Part shown: one piece after another, positions 1-8,371 of the stretch
Position numbering within the stretch: position 1 is the stretch's first letter
Layout: every line of letters begins with the position of its first letter
Assembly (NCBI GenBank): GCA_023388195.1
Contig: JAEWGR010000007.1
Span: forward strand, 1 to 56,208
Direction of reading: 5' to 3'
DNA: 56,208 bases
Source of the DNA: Bacillota bacterium
GTDB lineage: Bacteria > Bacillota > Negativicutes > Sporomusales > Sporomusaceae
Position numbers and translations under genes: made by a program
The notes under the pieces: model-generated
What the model was told of the DNA's origin: nothing
The model's input: the letters and a program-made list of their open reading frames with translations, nothing else
The model's database searches: none

Positions 1-252
1 TCCTTTATCCAAACACGGTTTTAGTTCAAACTCCAGCAAGTCGGCCACCAATAAATAGTCTTTATTTCCATATGCCTGCAGCAAAGCCAATAAAATTTGA
101 TTGAATTGCGGATGATATGCTGTTGCAAGTTTTGGGAAAACACTTTCACACAGACTGGGCAGTTGAGCATAACAATTGGAAAACTCATGTAATTTTTCTT
201 GAAATAAATGTTGTTGCATAGAGTCGATTAGTAGATTAAACTCTTTCTTCAT
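1..252 (-). CDS. Partial protein of unknown function, N-terminal 84 residues
   Basis: This open frame starts at ATG 250-252 and runs off the left edge, so only the N-terminus is visible. A ribosome binding site (AGAGAGG) lies about 7 bases upstream of the start. The visible part is helical in character, with leucine- and glutamine-rich stretches and the segment YLLVADLLEFELKP near the cut. I see no catalytic motif and do not recognise the family. It lies directly downstream of the flagellin gene on the same strand but is separated from it by a strong terminator. Accessory proteins next to flagellin genes in Firmicutes are often involved in flagellin modification or export, but that is only a contextual guess. 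Confidence 0.6.
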   Translation of the reverse strand, partial: MKKEFNLLIDSMQQHLFQEKLHEFSNCYAQLPSLCESVFPKLATAYHPQFNQILLALLQAYGNKDYLLVADLLEFELKPCLDKG

Positions 253-282
253 AATGAAACCTCTCTTGCCTGCATTTTAATT

Positions 283-316
283 AAAAAGGGGCCAGAGAAA
301 AACTCCGGCCCCTTTT
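283..316 (-). terminator. Rho-independent terminator of the flagellin gene
   Basis: The stem is formed by 288-297 and 303-312, ten positions with one mismatch, around an AAAAA loop. On the minus strand it ends in a run of T. It lies 16 bases past the flagellin stop codon. Confidence 0.9.
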
Positions 317-331
317 CGCCTTGCCTAAAAA

Positions 332-2113
332 CTAACGGAGAAGTTGTAATACACCCTGTGGCTGTTGATTAGCCTGAGCCAACATAGCCTGAGCAGCCTG
401 GGAAAGAATGTTGTTCTTCTGGAAGTTCATCATTTCTTTCGCCATATCCACGTCACGAATGCGTGATTCAGCAGCAGTCAGGTTTTCACTGGAAGTGCCC
501 AGGTTAGTGATAGTGTGTTCCAAACGATTGGTGAATGCACCTAATTTGGAACGTTCAGCCGATACCAATTCAATGGCATTATCCAGAACTTTAATAGCAG
601 CCGAGGCTTTTGTTGCGGTGGAAATGTCAAGTGCATACTCTTCGCCAACGCTGTTGGAGCCATTGGTTACTTCTTTGGAGGTGCTGATGTAGGAAGCCGT
701 TACCGTTTTATTCTGGCTGTCAGTAACCTCTTTAGTCGCACCGGAAGTGACAGCGGAAATTCCCAGAGCTTTAGCCCGCATATCGCTAATGTCAACAATC
801 ATGTACTGGCTGGTATTGGCGCCAATTTGGAAAGTAGCAGATTTATCTACTACAGTAGAACTCGTGATAGCCGTGGATTTAGTATCGAATTTCTGCTCAA
901 TTGCAAAACTCTTGGTATTTTGAACATCAAATTTAAATTTAATACCATGCTGATTATAGTCAATACTTGTAATTGGGGCACCAGTACTAGAGCCTGCAAG
1001 TTCTTCAGTTGCAACAACACCACCAGTGGCGGTAAGTAATTCGATCTTGTAGGAAGCTGCATTTGTGCCCGTACTGTTCAAAGTCGTACCTGTGATACGA
1101 ATACCAGCAACATTTTTAATGAAATTCGGATCAGCGGAGTTCACGGCGATTCCACTGGTAAAAGAACCATAAGTAGTACCGCCACTAGCTAATACATTCG
1201 AGGTGAAATCATTTTTAAGTTTTACGGTCTGACCACTGGCGTTGAATGAGCCGCCTGAATTGTAAGCAGTTAAATCCACGCTCACACTATTACCGTCAGC
1301 AAACTTGTCAAAGTCTGCTTTGCTAATGGAGAATTTGATCCCATTTGCATTATAGTTATACACTTTATTAGTAGCATCATATGCCATTTTATCTTGATCG
1401 ATAGCTAGGGTGTCACCGTCTAAATCTACTCCATCGAAGTCAACAGTCAGATCATCACCAACACGAGAAATTTTAAGAGTTGCAGTTTCGCCACTGGTGT
1501 CAAGCTTCTTCCAGTCGAAATTACCTACAGCACCGGAAAATGAGATTCCATTATCATTACCGGCACCATCTTTAATATTAATAGCAGTAGTTGGACCATT
1601 TGCCCAGGTTACCCCTTTAGCATAAGAGGGATTGTACGTTTTGCTAACGGCAAGCACTTCAGTGCCAGTTTGTGTGACAACAGTGCTTTTAGCTTTATCA
1701 CCATTCAGCAGTTTCTGAGTATTGAACTCAGTAGTATTACCAATACGGTTAATTTCAGAAGTCAACTGGTTGATTTCCTTTTGGATCTCGTTACGGTCAG
1801 TAGTGGTATTGGTATCATTGGAAGCCTGAACGCTGAGTTCGCGCATCCGTTGCAGAATGCTGTGGGTTTCGCTCAAGGAACCTTCGGCAGTGTTAATTAA
1901 GGAAATTGCATCTTGCGCATTACGGGAAGCTTGATCCAAACCACGGATCTGGCCACGCATTTTTTCGGAAATGGCAAGACCGGCAGCGTCGTCACCAGCG
2001 CGGTTGATGCGAAGACCTGAGGATAATTTTTCCAGTGATTTGCTGGTTTGGTTGTTGTTTGCGGACAGTCTGTTATAGGTGTTCAGAGCCGCAATATTGT
2101 GGTTGATAATCAT
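332..2113 (-). CDS. fliC: Flagellin, large variant with a long central variable region
   Basis: Flagellin is the subunit of the flagellar filament and is exported through the flagellar secretion system. The N-terminus (MIINHNIAALNTYNRL, then SSGLRINRAGDDAAG) and the C-terminus (SRIRDVDMAKEMM, ending in QPQGVLQLLR) are the conserved D0/D1 helices. At 593 residues it is much longer than minimal flagellins of about 270-300 residues. The extra length is a Gly/Ser/Thr-rich region at about residues 145-500 that should form surface-exposed domains. The ATG has an ideal GGAGGA site. The gene is monocistronic, with its own sigma-28-type promoter, a CsrA-binding leader and its own terminator. The central region is where antigenic variation or glycosylation would be expected. 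Confidence 0.97.
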   Translation of the reverse strand: MIINHNIAALNTYNRLSANNNQTSKSLEKLSSGLRINRAGDDAAGLAISEKMRGQIRGLDQASRNAQDAISLINTAEGSLSETHSILQRMRELSVQASNDTNTTTDRNEIQKEINQLTSEINRIGNTTEFNTQKLLNGDKAKSTVVTQTGTEVLAVSKTYNPSYAKGVTWANGPTTAINIKDGAGNDNGISFSGAVGNFDWKKLDTSGETATLKISRVGDDLTVDFDGVDLDGDTLAIDQDKMAYDATNKVYNYNANGIKFSISKADFDKFADGNSVSVDLTAYNSGGSFNASGQTVKLKNDFTSNVLASGGTTYGSFTSGIAVNSADPNFIKNVAGIRITGTTLNSTGTNAASYKIELLTATGGVVATEELAGSSTGAPITSIDYNQHGIKFKFDVQNTKSFAIEQKFDTKSTAITSSTVVDKSATFQIGANTSQYMIVDISDMRAKALGISAVTSGATKEVTDSQNKTVTASYISTSKEVTNGSNSVGEEYALDISTATKASAAIKVLDNAIELVSAERSKLGAFTNRLEHTITNLGTSSENLTAAESRIRDVDMAKEMMNFQKNNILSQAAQAMLAQANQQPQGVLQLLR

Positions 2114-2120
2114 TGTTTTA

Positions 2121-2156
2121 TTCCTCCCTGATTTTTACGCCTGGGCATCCTTGCCC
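2121..2156 (-). promoter_or_regulatory. CsrA-binding leader of flagellin mRNA (hairpin plus SD site)
   Basis: On the minus strand 2143-2156 forms a GGGC/GCCC hairpin with AAGGAT in the loop, so a GGA triplet is displayed as CsrA prefers. A second GGA lies in the Shine-Dalgarno CAGGGAGGA (2121-2130). This matches the two-site arrangement known for the Bacillus hag leader, in which CsrA blocks translation until FliW removes it. csrA and fliW are the neighbouring genes. Confidence 0.75.
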
Positions 2157-2231
2157 GGCTGAATTTATTTCAGTGCCTGTCTCTCTGCCCGGCCGGTACA
2201 GAAGAGATAAACTACTGATCTTCCATTAATA

Positions 2232-2258
2232 ATATCGGCAGCTTGTTTCAGATTCTTA
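2232..2258 (-). promoter_or_regulatory. Sigma-28 (SigD/FliA)-type promoter of flagellin
   Basis: On the minus strand TAAG (2255-2258), 15 bases, then GCCGATAT (2232-2239) fits the motility sigma consensus TAAA-N15-GCCGATAA closely. It lies about 120 bases upstream of the flagellin ATG, leaving a leader that contains the CsrA sites. Confidence 0.8.
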
Positions 2259-2374
2259 AGACCATAATTGGCCGTTATCCAATTTTATTTTCATCTACTG
2301 CAGCTTTTCAGCGTATATCGCCCTTATTCATCTATTCATGAAAATTTTGTCGTAAATTAGTGGTATATAATGCC

Positions 2375-2413
2375 AAAAGGAAGGGTCCGCACATGCATTA
2401 TGCTGACACTTCC
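2375..2413 (-). terminator. Possible terminator after fliS
   Basis: On the minus strand GGAAGTGTC pairs with GGACCCTTCC around a loop and is followed by TTTT. It lies 27 bases past the fliS stop. The T run is short, so confidence is moderate. Confidence 0.5.
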
Positions 2414-2439
2414 TTCTGTACAATTCACAGCCGTTGTCT

Positions 2440-2832
2440 CTATCTGGCCGCAGCCCGCTGGGCCCTGGCTGACTTCATGGCCTGGTTCCAGGTATCGCGC
2501 AGCTCCAATAAGATATTTTTCGCTTCTTCGAGCTGGCTTTTATCTTTTTTTAGATTTCCCTGAATCAGGCGGTATTCAAGATAATCATATAACTTATAAT
2601 AACCCTGCGATATTTCATACTGCATATCCAGGGTACACATAAATTCGCGCACAATATCCTGGGCTCGCAGATTAGCCGCATTGGCTTTTTCCAGATTCCC
2701 CTGCTCAATCGCCTGCATACTTTCAGAGACAAAGCGGATGGCACCATTGTACAGCATCAGTGTCAGTTCCTCCGGGGACGCCGTCATAATCTGCTGATTT
2801 TTGTAGGCATTAGCGGTAGTGGCCGCATTCAT
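2440..2832 (-). CDS. fliS: Flagellar export chaperone FliS
   Basis: FliS binds the C-terminal D0 helix of newly made flagellin in the cytoplasm, keeps it from polymerising and hands it to the export gate. The 130-residue length is typical. The N-terminus carries the family pattern YKNQQIMTASPEELTLMLYNGAI (split here: YKNQQIMTASPEEL, then TLMLYNGAI). The rest is helical, and the C-terminal tail is Arg/Ala-rich. It lies between csrA and the flagellin gene on the same strand. A good AGGGAGG site precedes the ATG. In Bacillus, FliS also helps free FliW by sequestering flagellin, so it closes the FliW-CsrA loop encoded here. Confidence 0.96.
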   Translation of the reverse strand: MNAATTANAYKNQQIMTASPEELTLMLYNGAIRFVSESMQAIEQGNLEKANAANLRAQDIVREFMCTLDMQYEISQGYYKLYDYLEYRLIQGNLKKDKSQLEEAKNILLELRDTWNQAMKSARAQRAAAR

Positions 2833-2890
2833 AGGCTTAACCCTCCCTGTATTTTCGTGGCAGTAAATGGAGGACGCCGGTGCGCCCTGT

Positions 2891-3121
2891 TTATAAGCTC
2901 TTAATCCCTTTTAGAATGTCCAGCTTATCCAAGGTAACCGTTTGTGCCGATTGCTGGTTCTCGGCCACAATGGTATCATAAATTTCCCCCCGGTAAATCT
3001 TAATCTCTTTGGGGGCATCAATCCCCAGGCGGATACTGTCGCCTTTAATATCGACAATCGTAAGGACAATATTGTCACCAATGACAATCCGTTCACCAAC
3101 CTTGCGGGTAAGAGCAAGCAT
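2891..3121 (-). CDS. csrA: Carbon storage regulator CsrA, translational repressor
   Basis: CsrA is a dimeric RNA-binding protein that binds GGA motifs and blocks ribosome access, chiefly to flagellin mRNA in Firmicutes. The sequence MLALTRKVGERIVIGDNI followed by the VTIVDIKGDSIRLGIDAP-type core is diagnostic (here LTIVDIKGDSIRLGIDAP). At 76 residues it has the longer C-terminal tail typical of FliW-partnered CsrA, the part bound by FliW. Its ATG lies two bases after the fliW stop codon, and its ribosome binding site (GGGGGTAAG) lies inside the end of fliW, so the two are translationally coupled. Confidence 0.97.
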   Translation of the reverse strand: MLALTRKVGERIVIGDNIVLTIVDIKGDSIRLGIDAPKEIKIYRGEIYDTIVAENQQSAQTVTLDKLDILKGIKSL

Positions 3122-3123
3122 AA

Positions 3124-3582
3124 CTACTTACCCCCTTTGTCAGCCTGAATGGGCAAGCCTTGAGGAAACAGGCGATGCCTGACAGTATACTGGGACTTTT
3201 CCAGAACGATCTGCATAGCCTTACGGCTTGTCCGGTTAATGATAATGGGGGCCAGCAGATTGGCAGTCATTTCTTCCGTTTTTTCCGGGATGCGGACAAT
3301 ATTGACAATCTTGGGCGGATTATCGTCAGCTAGACCAAGCTCAGCAATAATGGAATCTTCAAGTTTAAAAGAATAATCTTTAAAAAACGGAAACGGATCG
3401 GTAATAATGAAACTCAGATCCGGATCTGTTGCGGACTGCAGGAAAGCAAACGGGCTGTCCGGCTGGTAAGGCAGAAAGACAAAGGCATGTTCGGCCGGGA
3501 AACCCGGAAGACCACCGGGAAACTGGATGATCTCAGAGTCAGCAGCCTCTATTTCCCCAAAGCGGGTAGAATGTATAAGCAT
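3124..3582 (-). CDS. fliW: Flagellar assembly factor FliW, CsrA antagonist
   Basis: FliW binds either flagellin or CsrA. When flagellin has been exported, free FliW binds CsrA and relieves repression of flagellin mRNA. The family pattern is clear: FPGGLPGFPAEHAFVFLPY near residue 21, then a strand-rich core and the segment NLLAPIIINRTSRKAMQIVL at about residues 109-128. Its 152 residues are the usual length. The ATG is preceded by AAGGGGG. It is immediately followed by csrA and preceded by the DUF6470 gene, the same order as in Bacillus. Confidence 0.96.
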   Translation of the reverse strand: MLIHSTRFGEIEAADSEIIQFPGGLPGFPAEHAFVFLPYQPDSPFAFLQSATDPDLSFIITDPFPFFKDYSFKLEDSIIAELGLADDNPPKIVNIVRIPEKTEEMTANLLAPIIINRTSRKAMQIVLEKSQYTVRHRLFPQGLPIQADKGGK

Positions 3583-3596
3583 ATGATCCCCCTTAA

Positions 3597-4160
3597 TTAG
3601 GCCCTTATATCAATGTCATTATAACCGGTAACCCACATGGTAATGCTGGGGTATTGAGCCATACGGATATTGACCTGGTACGGCTGGTAGTTAATATTTA
3701 CCGTGCCCCGGATCAGCTCAGTGCTGAACCGGGCCGGGGTTGGCCGGAATTCCGGCTGGTGAGCAGTATATTGAATAGCCGGTGGTTCGAGCCAGGCCCA
3801 GATCACCTCAGGCACTGGTGTCACATTAGCCTCAGCGGCCAGTGCCGCTACTGCATCCTGCCCTGACTCAATATTTGCCAGCTGATCGCCATCCTGAGCA
3901 ATCCGGCCAATGGTATCAAAAGCAATTTGGCGGCCCCGTTCAGCGTTATCCCGCGCGAATTGGTCATTGTCCTTAATGCCGTACGAAGCCCGGAACGGAC
4001 GCCAGTCAATTTCCAGTTCCCCTTCGGGCTGGCTGATTTCAACGGTGGCCGCTTCGGTATTGATCATAAGGCGGGGCGGTGTGGTCGTCAGGTTACTGTC
4101 CGCTCTTACTGTTGTAATGTCAATCTTAGCATATTGTTGAGAAATATTGAGGGTGAGCAT
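3597..4160 (-). CDS. YviE-like DUF6470 family protein
   Basis: This 187-residue protein occupies the place of Bacillus yviE, between flgL and fliW. The N-terminus (MLTLNISQQYAKIDI) and the Arg-rich WRPFRASYGIKD segment at about residue 52 are consistent with that family, whose biochemical role is not established. It has no signal peptide or membrane segment. The C-terminal half is rich in Pro, Trp and Tyr with alternating beta-strand character. A GGGGGC site precedes the ATG, and the spacing to flgL (14 bases) and fliW (14 bases) indicates one operon. Confidence 0.85.
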   Translation of the reverse strand: MLTLNISQQYAKIDITTVRADSNLTTTPPRLMINTEAATVEISQPEGELEIDWRPFRASYGIKDNDQFARDNAERGRQIAFDTIGRIAQDGDQLANIESGQDAVAALAAEANVTPVPEVIWAWLEPPAIQYTAHQPEFRPTPARFSTELIRGTVNINYQPYQVNIRMAQYPSITMWVTGYNDIDIRA

Positions 4161-4174
4161 ATTCTGGCCCCCAG

Positions 4175-5443
4175 TTAACTTAAGAAATCAACAAGCGAAG
4201 GCGGCATCAGCCGGGCACCGACCGACAGAGCGGCCTTATACACACTCTCACTTGTTTTAAAATCAATGATTGCTTTGGCAATGTCAAGATCCTCATTCGC
4301 CCCTACATCACTGGTTATGATGACATTATTCTTTTCCAACAGGGCCTGAGCCTGCTCATACATCGACATGCGGGCCCCAATCTCCGTCTGCGCGCGCAAA
4401 ATTTTATTATGAGACTTGTCAACCAAATCGATGCCCACTTTGGATAACCATTTGGGATCAGGTGTACCGGCCGTTGTACTTGTGTTAGGCACCGTATATC
4501 TATCACCGGCAGCAGTATAAGCAGAACTGGCAATATCGTAAACAACATCAGCAGTTGTCCCAACACTCTCTTTAGGGAATGTAATCTGCCCGCCGGCAAT
4601 AGTGGCATCTGTCCGCCAGGACACGCCACCATCGAGTGAATAAGAAACAGCGGTTGGCAAATCACCGGCCACACTATCGACTCTAAAAGTCAAAGGGCTG
4701 TGATCACTGGGGCTGCCGGCTGCTAACTGAGCACTCCCCCCGGCCGGATTGCTCTGCACGTTGGGATTTTTCCCCTCCAGGGCTTCCTTAATCCGGAGTA
4801 AATTATTTAATAGGTCGGCAGTAACAATGTCAGTGCCTCCCTCATTGATAGTATTGAGCGGTCCAAAAAGATCGGCCCCCGTGAGCCCGACACTATCCTG
4901 GGAAGGAGTGATCTCGCCCGGCTGGATCCGCATAGAGATCTTACTGGTATCTCCGGAATATACAACTGTTTCAAACTGAGTGCCGTCGGCAGCTGTAACC
5001 ATACGCCGCTTAAAAGGCTCGGTTTTATCCTGTTGACCGGCAAAGACGTACCTGTCGCCAACCTTGGTGTTGCCAATTTCAACGGCCTGATTAATTAATC
5101 CGTCAAGTTCCCTGGCAATCGCGTCCATCGCCATATCCGGATTGGCGCTTACTGACTTGACAACCAGTTCTTTAGCCTTAATCATAATGGAACTAAGATC
5201 ACTCACAGCCCCGTCGGTTGTTTCCATCCAGGATATCGCATCCTTAACATTCTGGGTATACTGTTCATTTTGCCGCAGATTAATATTAAAGCGCAGGCTC
5301 CTGATCGCTTTAACCGGATCATCAGAAGGCCGGTGCAGGGCCTTGCCGTCAGACAGCTGCTCCTGGATTTCGTTTTGCCGCTGCATGGATTTATTTAAAC
5401 TGATTAAGAAATTATGGGTCAGCATATTCGTACTTACGCGCAT
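4175..5443 (-). CDS. flgL: Flagellar hook-filament junction protein FlgL (HAP3)
   Basis: FlgL forms the last junction ring between hook and filament. It is flagellin-like at both ends: MRVSTNMLTHNFLISLNKS at the start, and a C-terminal helix including SVYKAALSVGARLMPPSLVDFLS at the end (split here: SVYKAALSVGARL, MPPSLVDFLS). At 422 residues it is longer than the minimal forms of about 300, with a variable middle from about residue 175 to 310. It follows flgK by 10 bases in the same operon. Its ATG has an AGGAAGG site about 12 bases upstream. Confidence 0.95.
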   Translation of the reverse strand: MRVSTNMLTHNFLISLNKSMQRQNEIQEQLSDGKALHRPSDDPVKAIRSLRFNINLRQNEQYTQNVKDAISWMETTDGAVSDLSSIMIKAKELVVKSVSANPDMAMDAIARELDGLINQAVEIGNTKVGDRYVFAGQQDKTEPFKRRMVTAADGTQFETVVYSGDTSKISMRIQPGEITPSQDSVGLTGADLFGPLNTINEGGTDIVTADLLNNLLRIKEALEGKNPNVQSNPAGGSAQLAAGSPSDHSPLTFRVDSVAGDLPTAVSYSLDGGVSWRTDATIAGGQITFPKESVGTTADVVYDIASSAYTAAGDRYTVPNTSTTAGTPDPKWLSKVGIDLVDKSHNKILRAQTEIGARMSMYEQAQALLEKNNVIITSDVGANEDLDIAKAIIDFKTSESVYKAALSVGARLMPPSLVDFLS

Positions 5444-5453
5444 AGCATTGTCA

Positions 5454-7004
5454 CTACCTTCCTACGACACCTGTGCCATTAATTAATTTATCCAGCATCT
5501 CGTCCATGGTGGTCAGTACCCTGGCGGCGGCATTATAGCCTTTCTGAAACCGGATCATGTTACTCATTTCTTCGTCAAGGTTCACACCGCACACCGATTC
5601 TCGCCAGTTAGTGATATTGTTGACCAGAGTTTCCTGATTATCGGTCAGCCGTTCGGCATTTTGGGTCTGGACACCTAACGCACCGATGAAGGAGCTGTAG
5701 AAACTGTCCAGCGACGAATTGCCAAGTATACCAGATGTATCTGTCTTAAGCTTGTTCGCCATCAGGACGGCGTTATCACCAGCCGCATTCCCTTGCGTAG
5801 CCGCCGTTTTGGCCGCAATTTTTTCAACGCCGCTGCTTGTGAAGAAATCTGGATTGACCTGCAATTGTTCTATCCATTTAGACTTAGGCACATCAGCCGC
5901 CGAAGCGACCCCAAAGATTGAGGTCAGATCAGAGGCACTGTAATTAGGATCAGGCTCACCGCCGGCACCAAAAAAATTGTTGCCTGTTGAACCATCCATA
6001 CCATAGCCATTACGATGAGCCGCATTAAAGTCCTGCAGCAAAAACTGGCTGATCTGCGAGAGCTTGTTCAAATAAGCTTTGACGCCAATATCGCTTTCCC
6101 GCGCTTCCCCCTGGGAACTATTGGCAGTTTTATCCCGGGCATCGATCAACCCTTTGAGCTCACCAGAGGTAAAGTTCATGGTCAGTTGGGTAGAGGCATC
6201 AACCACATCGACAACCTCGTAGCCATAGTCCGGATCTACATGGGATTTAGTCTGCAGCTTGCTGCGTTCATTCCCGTCTACCAGTACCAACCCGGAAGAT
6301 TGGACGACATAGTTTCCGGCCTTATCTTCAGTCACCCGGACATTAACAATCTGCGACAACTGGTCAACCAGATAGTCCCGCCGGTCACGGAGGTCATTGG
6401 CATGATCGAGGCCGCCCACCTCAATGCCGGCAATTTGTTTATTCAAGGACAACATCTCGGAGGTAATCTGATTGACGGTATCCACACGAATGCCAACAAC
6501 AGTATTAATGTCGGCCGCCATCGCTCGCAGCTGCGTATTGGCCTGCTGGATGGCATCGACAAGTTCAACCCCCCGTTCCCGCAAAGCAACTCGGGACTCA
6601 TTATTGGAAGCATTGGTGGAGACTGTGTTCCAGGCCTTCCAATAGGCATCAAGCACAGTCTGTATCCCGGTCTCAGTCGGTTCCTGAAAGACGCCTTCCA
6701 CCTTGGTCAGGGTACTGTATATTGTCGAGCCATAACCCAACGTCGACTTTTCCTTCCACATCTGCTGATCAACAAAAGTATCACGAATCCTGGTAATTGA
6801 CTGGGTTGTGACCCCGGTGCCGATCTGCACCTGGCCGCCGGAGCTGTAAATTGTCTGCGGGGTCGTGGCAATCAGATTCACCCGCTGGCGGGAGTAGCCG
6901 TCAGTATCCGCATTGGAAATATTATGGCCTACTGTGTCCAGGGACATCTGACTGGCATAAATTCCTCTGATGACTGTATTTAAACCACCGAATGTCGATC
7001 TCAT
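5454..7004 (-). CDS. flgK: Flagellar hook-associated protein FlgK (HAP1)
   Basis: FlgK forms the first junction ring on the hook. The N-terminus has the rod/hook-family motif GIYASQMSLDTVGHNISNAD and then TDGYSRQRVNL. The C-terminus has the matching segment MIRFQKGYNAAARVLTTMDE followed by MLDKLINGTG. The 516-residue length is normal. It starts at an ATG with a CGGAGG site and lies 31 bases downstream of flgN, its export chaperone. Confidence 0.97.
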   Translation of the reverse strand: MRSTFGGLNTVIRGIYASQMSLDTVGHNISNADTDGYSRQRVNLIATTPQTIYSSGGQVQIGTGVTTQSITRIRDTFVDQQMWKEKSTLGYGSTIYSTLTKVEGVFQEPTETGIQTVLDAYWKAWNTVSTNASNNESRVALRERGVELVDAIQQANTQLRAMAADINTVVGIRVDTVNQITSEMLSLNKQIAGIEVGGLDHANDLRDRRDYLVDQLSQIVNVRVTEDKAGNYVVQSSGLVLVDGNERSKLQTKSHVDPDYGYEVVDVVDASTQLTMNFTSGELKGLIDARDKTANSSQGEARESDIGVKAYLNKLSQISQFLLQDFNAAHRNGYGMDGSTGNNFFGAGGEPDPNYSASDLTSIFGVASAADVPKSKWIEQLQVNPDFFTSSGVEKIAAKTAATQGNAAGDNAVLMANKLKTDTSGILGNSSLDSFYSSFIGALGVQTQNAERLTDNQETLVNNITNWRESVCGVNLDEEMSNMIRFQKGYNAAARVLTTMDEMLDKLINGTGVVGR

Positions 7005-7035
7005 AATCTGCCTCCGTTTGTTGCGATTTCTGCTT

Positions 7036-7533
7036 TTATGCCCGGGTGTCCAGTATCGTTCGGTTGGAGCCTTTGTCTAAGGGCTGCCCCTTCGGCAGAT
7101 AAGTGGGTCCAACCACACTTTGACTTAATATGTTAATATTATAATTTATAAAATCCAACGATTGCTCAATTAACTTGGTATTAAGGCCGTTAATCTCTAG
7201 CAGCTCTTTGGTCACCTGCTCAAAGCTTTCACTCAAAGCGCTTAATTCGCGGGCATTTTCCCTGTCGGCTTTGTCAATCAGGCTTGACAGACCCGTTGCC
7301 GCCGGTGGCAGACCGGCAGCGGCCGCTATTTCCCGGGCCAGATTCAGCCGTGCCGTTTCCAACCGGCCGGCCTCAATGATCAGAACCTCTTCCTGCTTTG
7401 TCAGCTGCTCAAGTTCCTGCGGCCTGGCTTCAACCAGGACATCGCGTTTCTTCCGGCTGAGGGCCAGTAACGCCTGATAGAGTGTCAGAGTCTGGTTCAG
7501 GAGAGTAATCAGCTTAGCCCACATTTCGGTCAT
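7036..7533 (-). CDS. flgN: FlgN-type flagellar export chaperone
   Basis: FlgN chaperones FlgK and FlgL before export. The 165-residue protein is almost wholly alpha-helical and coiled-coil (for example LEQLTKQEEVLIIEAGRLE at about residues 41-59), as expected for this poorly conserved family. The assignment rests on the size, the helical pattern and its position between flgM and flgK, the usual Firmicute order. A GGGGC site precedes the ATG. Confidence 0.85.
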   Translation of the reverse strand: MTEMWAKLITLLNQTLTLYQALLALSRKKRDVLVEARPQELEQLTKQEEVLIIEAGRLETARLNLAREIAAAAGLPPAATGLSSLIDKADRENARELSALSESFEQVTKELLEINGLNTKLIEQSLDFINYNINILSQSVVGPTYLPKGQPLDKGSNRTILDTRA

Positions 7534-7550
7534 TCATAACAGCCCCTTTG

Positions 7551-7844
7551 CTAATACTGGCGTTCATTTTTGGAATAGGCAATAATTCTATCGGCAAGCT
7601 CACGGGCATCGACCTTGTACTCACCTTTGGCAATCTGTTCTGAAAGCAGATTTACTTTATCTTCCCGCACTTCCGGCAGCCCTTTGGCCGTCCGGAGAAC
7701 CTGGCTCATCTCCTGGGCATGGGTGGATAAAATCACTTCATCCGGACGCTGGGCAGAGCTTGAACCCGAGCTTTTACAGTTCTTGGTCACCTTGGATTGT
7801 TCACCATAGATCTTGGCAATATTTTGGATATTTTTGATATTCAC
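7551..7844 (-). CDS. flgM: Anti-sigma-28 factor FlgM
   Basis: FlgM holds the motility sigma factor inactive until it is exported through a finished hook-basal body. The C-terminal half shows the family pattern DEVILSTHAQEMSQVLRTAK followed by VREDKVNLLSEQIAKGEYKV and DARELADRIIAY. The frame is open to a GTG at 7859, but a GAGGTG ribosome binding site correctly spaced from the GTG at 7844 makes that the likelier start, giving 97 residues. It stands between a terminator at about 7.9 kb and flgN, so it may have its own promoter rather than depending on read-through from the gene upstream. Confidence 0.9.
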   Translation of the reverse strand: MNIKNIQNIAKIYGEQSKVTKNCKSSGSSSAQRPDEVILSTHAQEMSQVLRTAKGLPEVREDKVNLLSEQIAKGEYKVDARELADRIIAYSKNERQY

Positions 7845-7886
7845 TAGTGAGCACCTCACACCTCAGGAATTCTTATTAATACTATC

Positions 7887-7917
7887 GACAAAAATAGCGG
7901 GGTTATTAATCCCCGCC
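7887..7917 (-). terminator. Rho-independent terminator after the TIGR03826-type gene
   Basis: On the minus strand GCGGGG pairs perfectly with CCCCGC (7897-7902 with 7911-7916) around an 8-base AT loop, followed by TATTTTTG. It separates the zinc protein gene from flgM. Confidence 0.8.
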
Positions 7918-7993
7918 ACACCTGATTACACAAATTTATCGTCTATTTACACCCTTTATGTACATATTGCTCCCGTTATCAACCTTTTACGTT

Positions 7994-8371
7994 CTACTCG
8001 CGGCCATACATACGGGAACGGATTCTCACCTCAGGCTCATGCTCCTTATGGCGCTCCTCGGTTTTAATCTGATCCAAAATGTTTTTACTGCATTTATTGC
8101 ATAACCGGCCTTCGGTAATCAGATCACCGCAGCTGTCACAGGGATACGAAATATCTCCCATAATCCGGCCGCTGCGAAGAAGGCGCAGGATAATTTTGTG
8201 CTTAACACCTGTAGCCTGGTGAATCTCTTCCATGGTTGCTTTCCTAGTATCCCGCAGAAACTCCATAACCGTTTCCGCATCGTCTTCCTGTTTGCGGTAG
8301 CATTCCGGGCAAAGCCTGGCGACGTTCTCCACATAGACCTTGCCACACTCCGGACAGTTATCTAATCCCAC
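7994..8371 (-). CDS. YvyF/TIGR03826-type flagellar operon zinc protein
   Basis: This small protein carries two zinc-ribbon-like halves: CPEC and CPEC in the N-terminal 30 residues, and CDSC and CNKC near residues 78-93. Between them is a helix-turn-helix-like stretch (ATMEEIHQATGVKHKIILRL). This is the layout of the flagellar operon protein placed directly before flgM in Bacillus and relatives, whose exact function is not settled. The frame is open to a TTG at 8395, but the GTG at 8371 has an AAAGGGGG site at good spacing and is chosen, giving 125 residues. A terminator lies between it and flgM. Confidence 0.85.
   Translation of the reverse strand: MGLDNCPECGKVYVENVARLCPECYRKQEDDAETVMEFLRDTRKATMEEIHQATGVKHKIILRLLRSGRIMGDISYPCDSCGDLITEGRLCNKCSKNILDQIKTEERHKEHEPEVRIRSRMYGRE

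Noticed and set aside
7930..7965. GACGATAA on the minus strand resembling a sigma-28 -10 upstream of flgM
   Set aside because: The TAAA upstream is at 11 bases, not 15, so the spacing does not fit.
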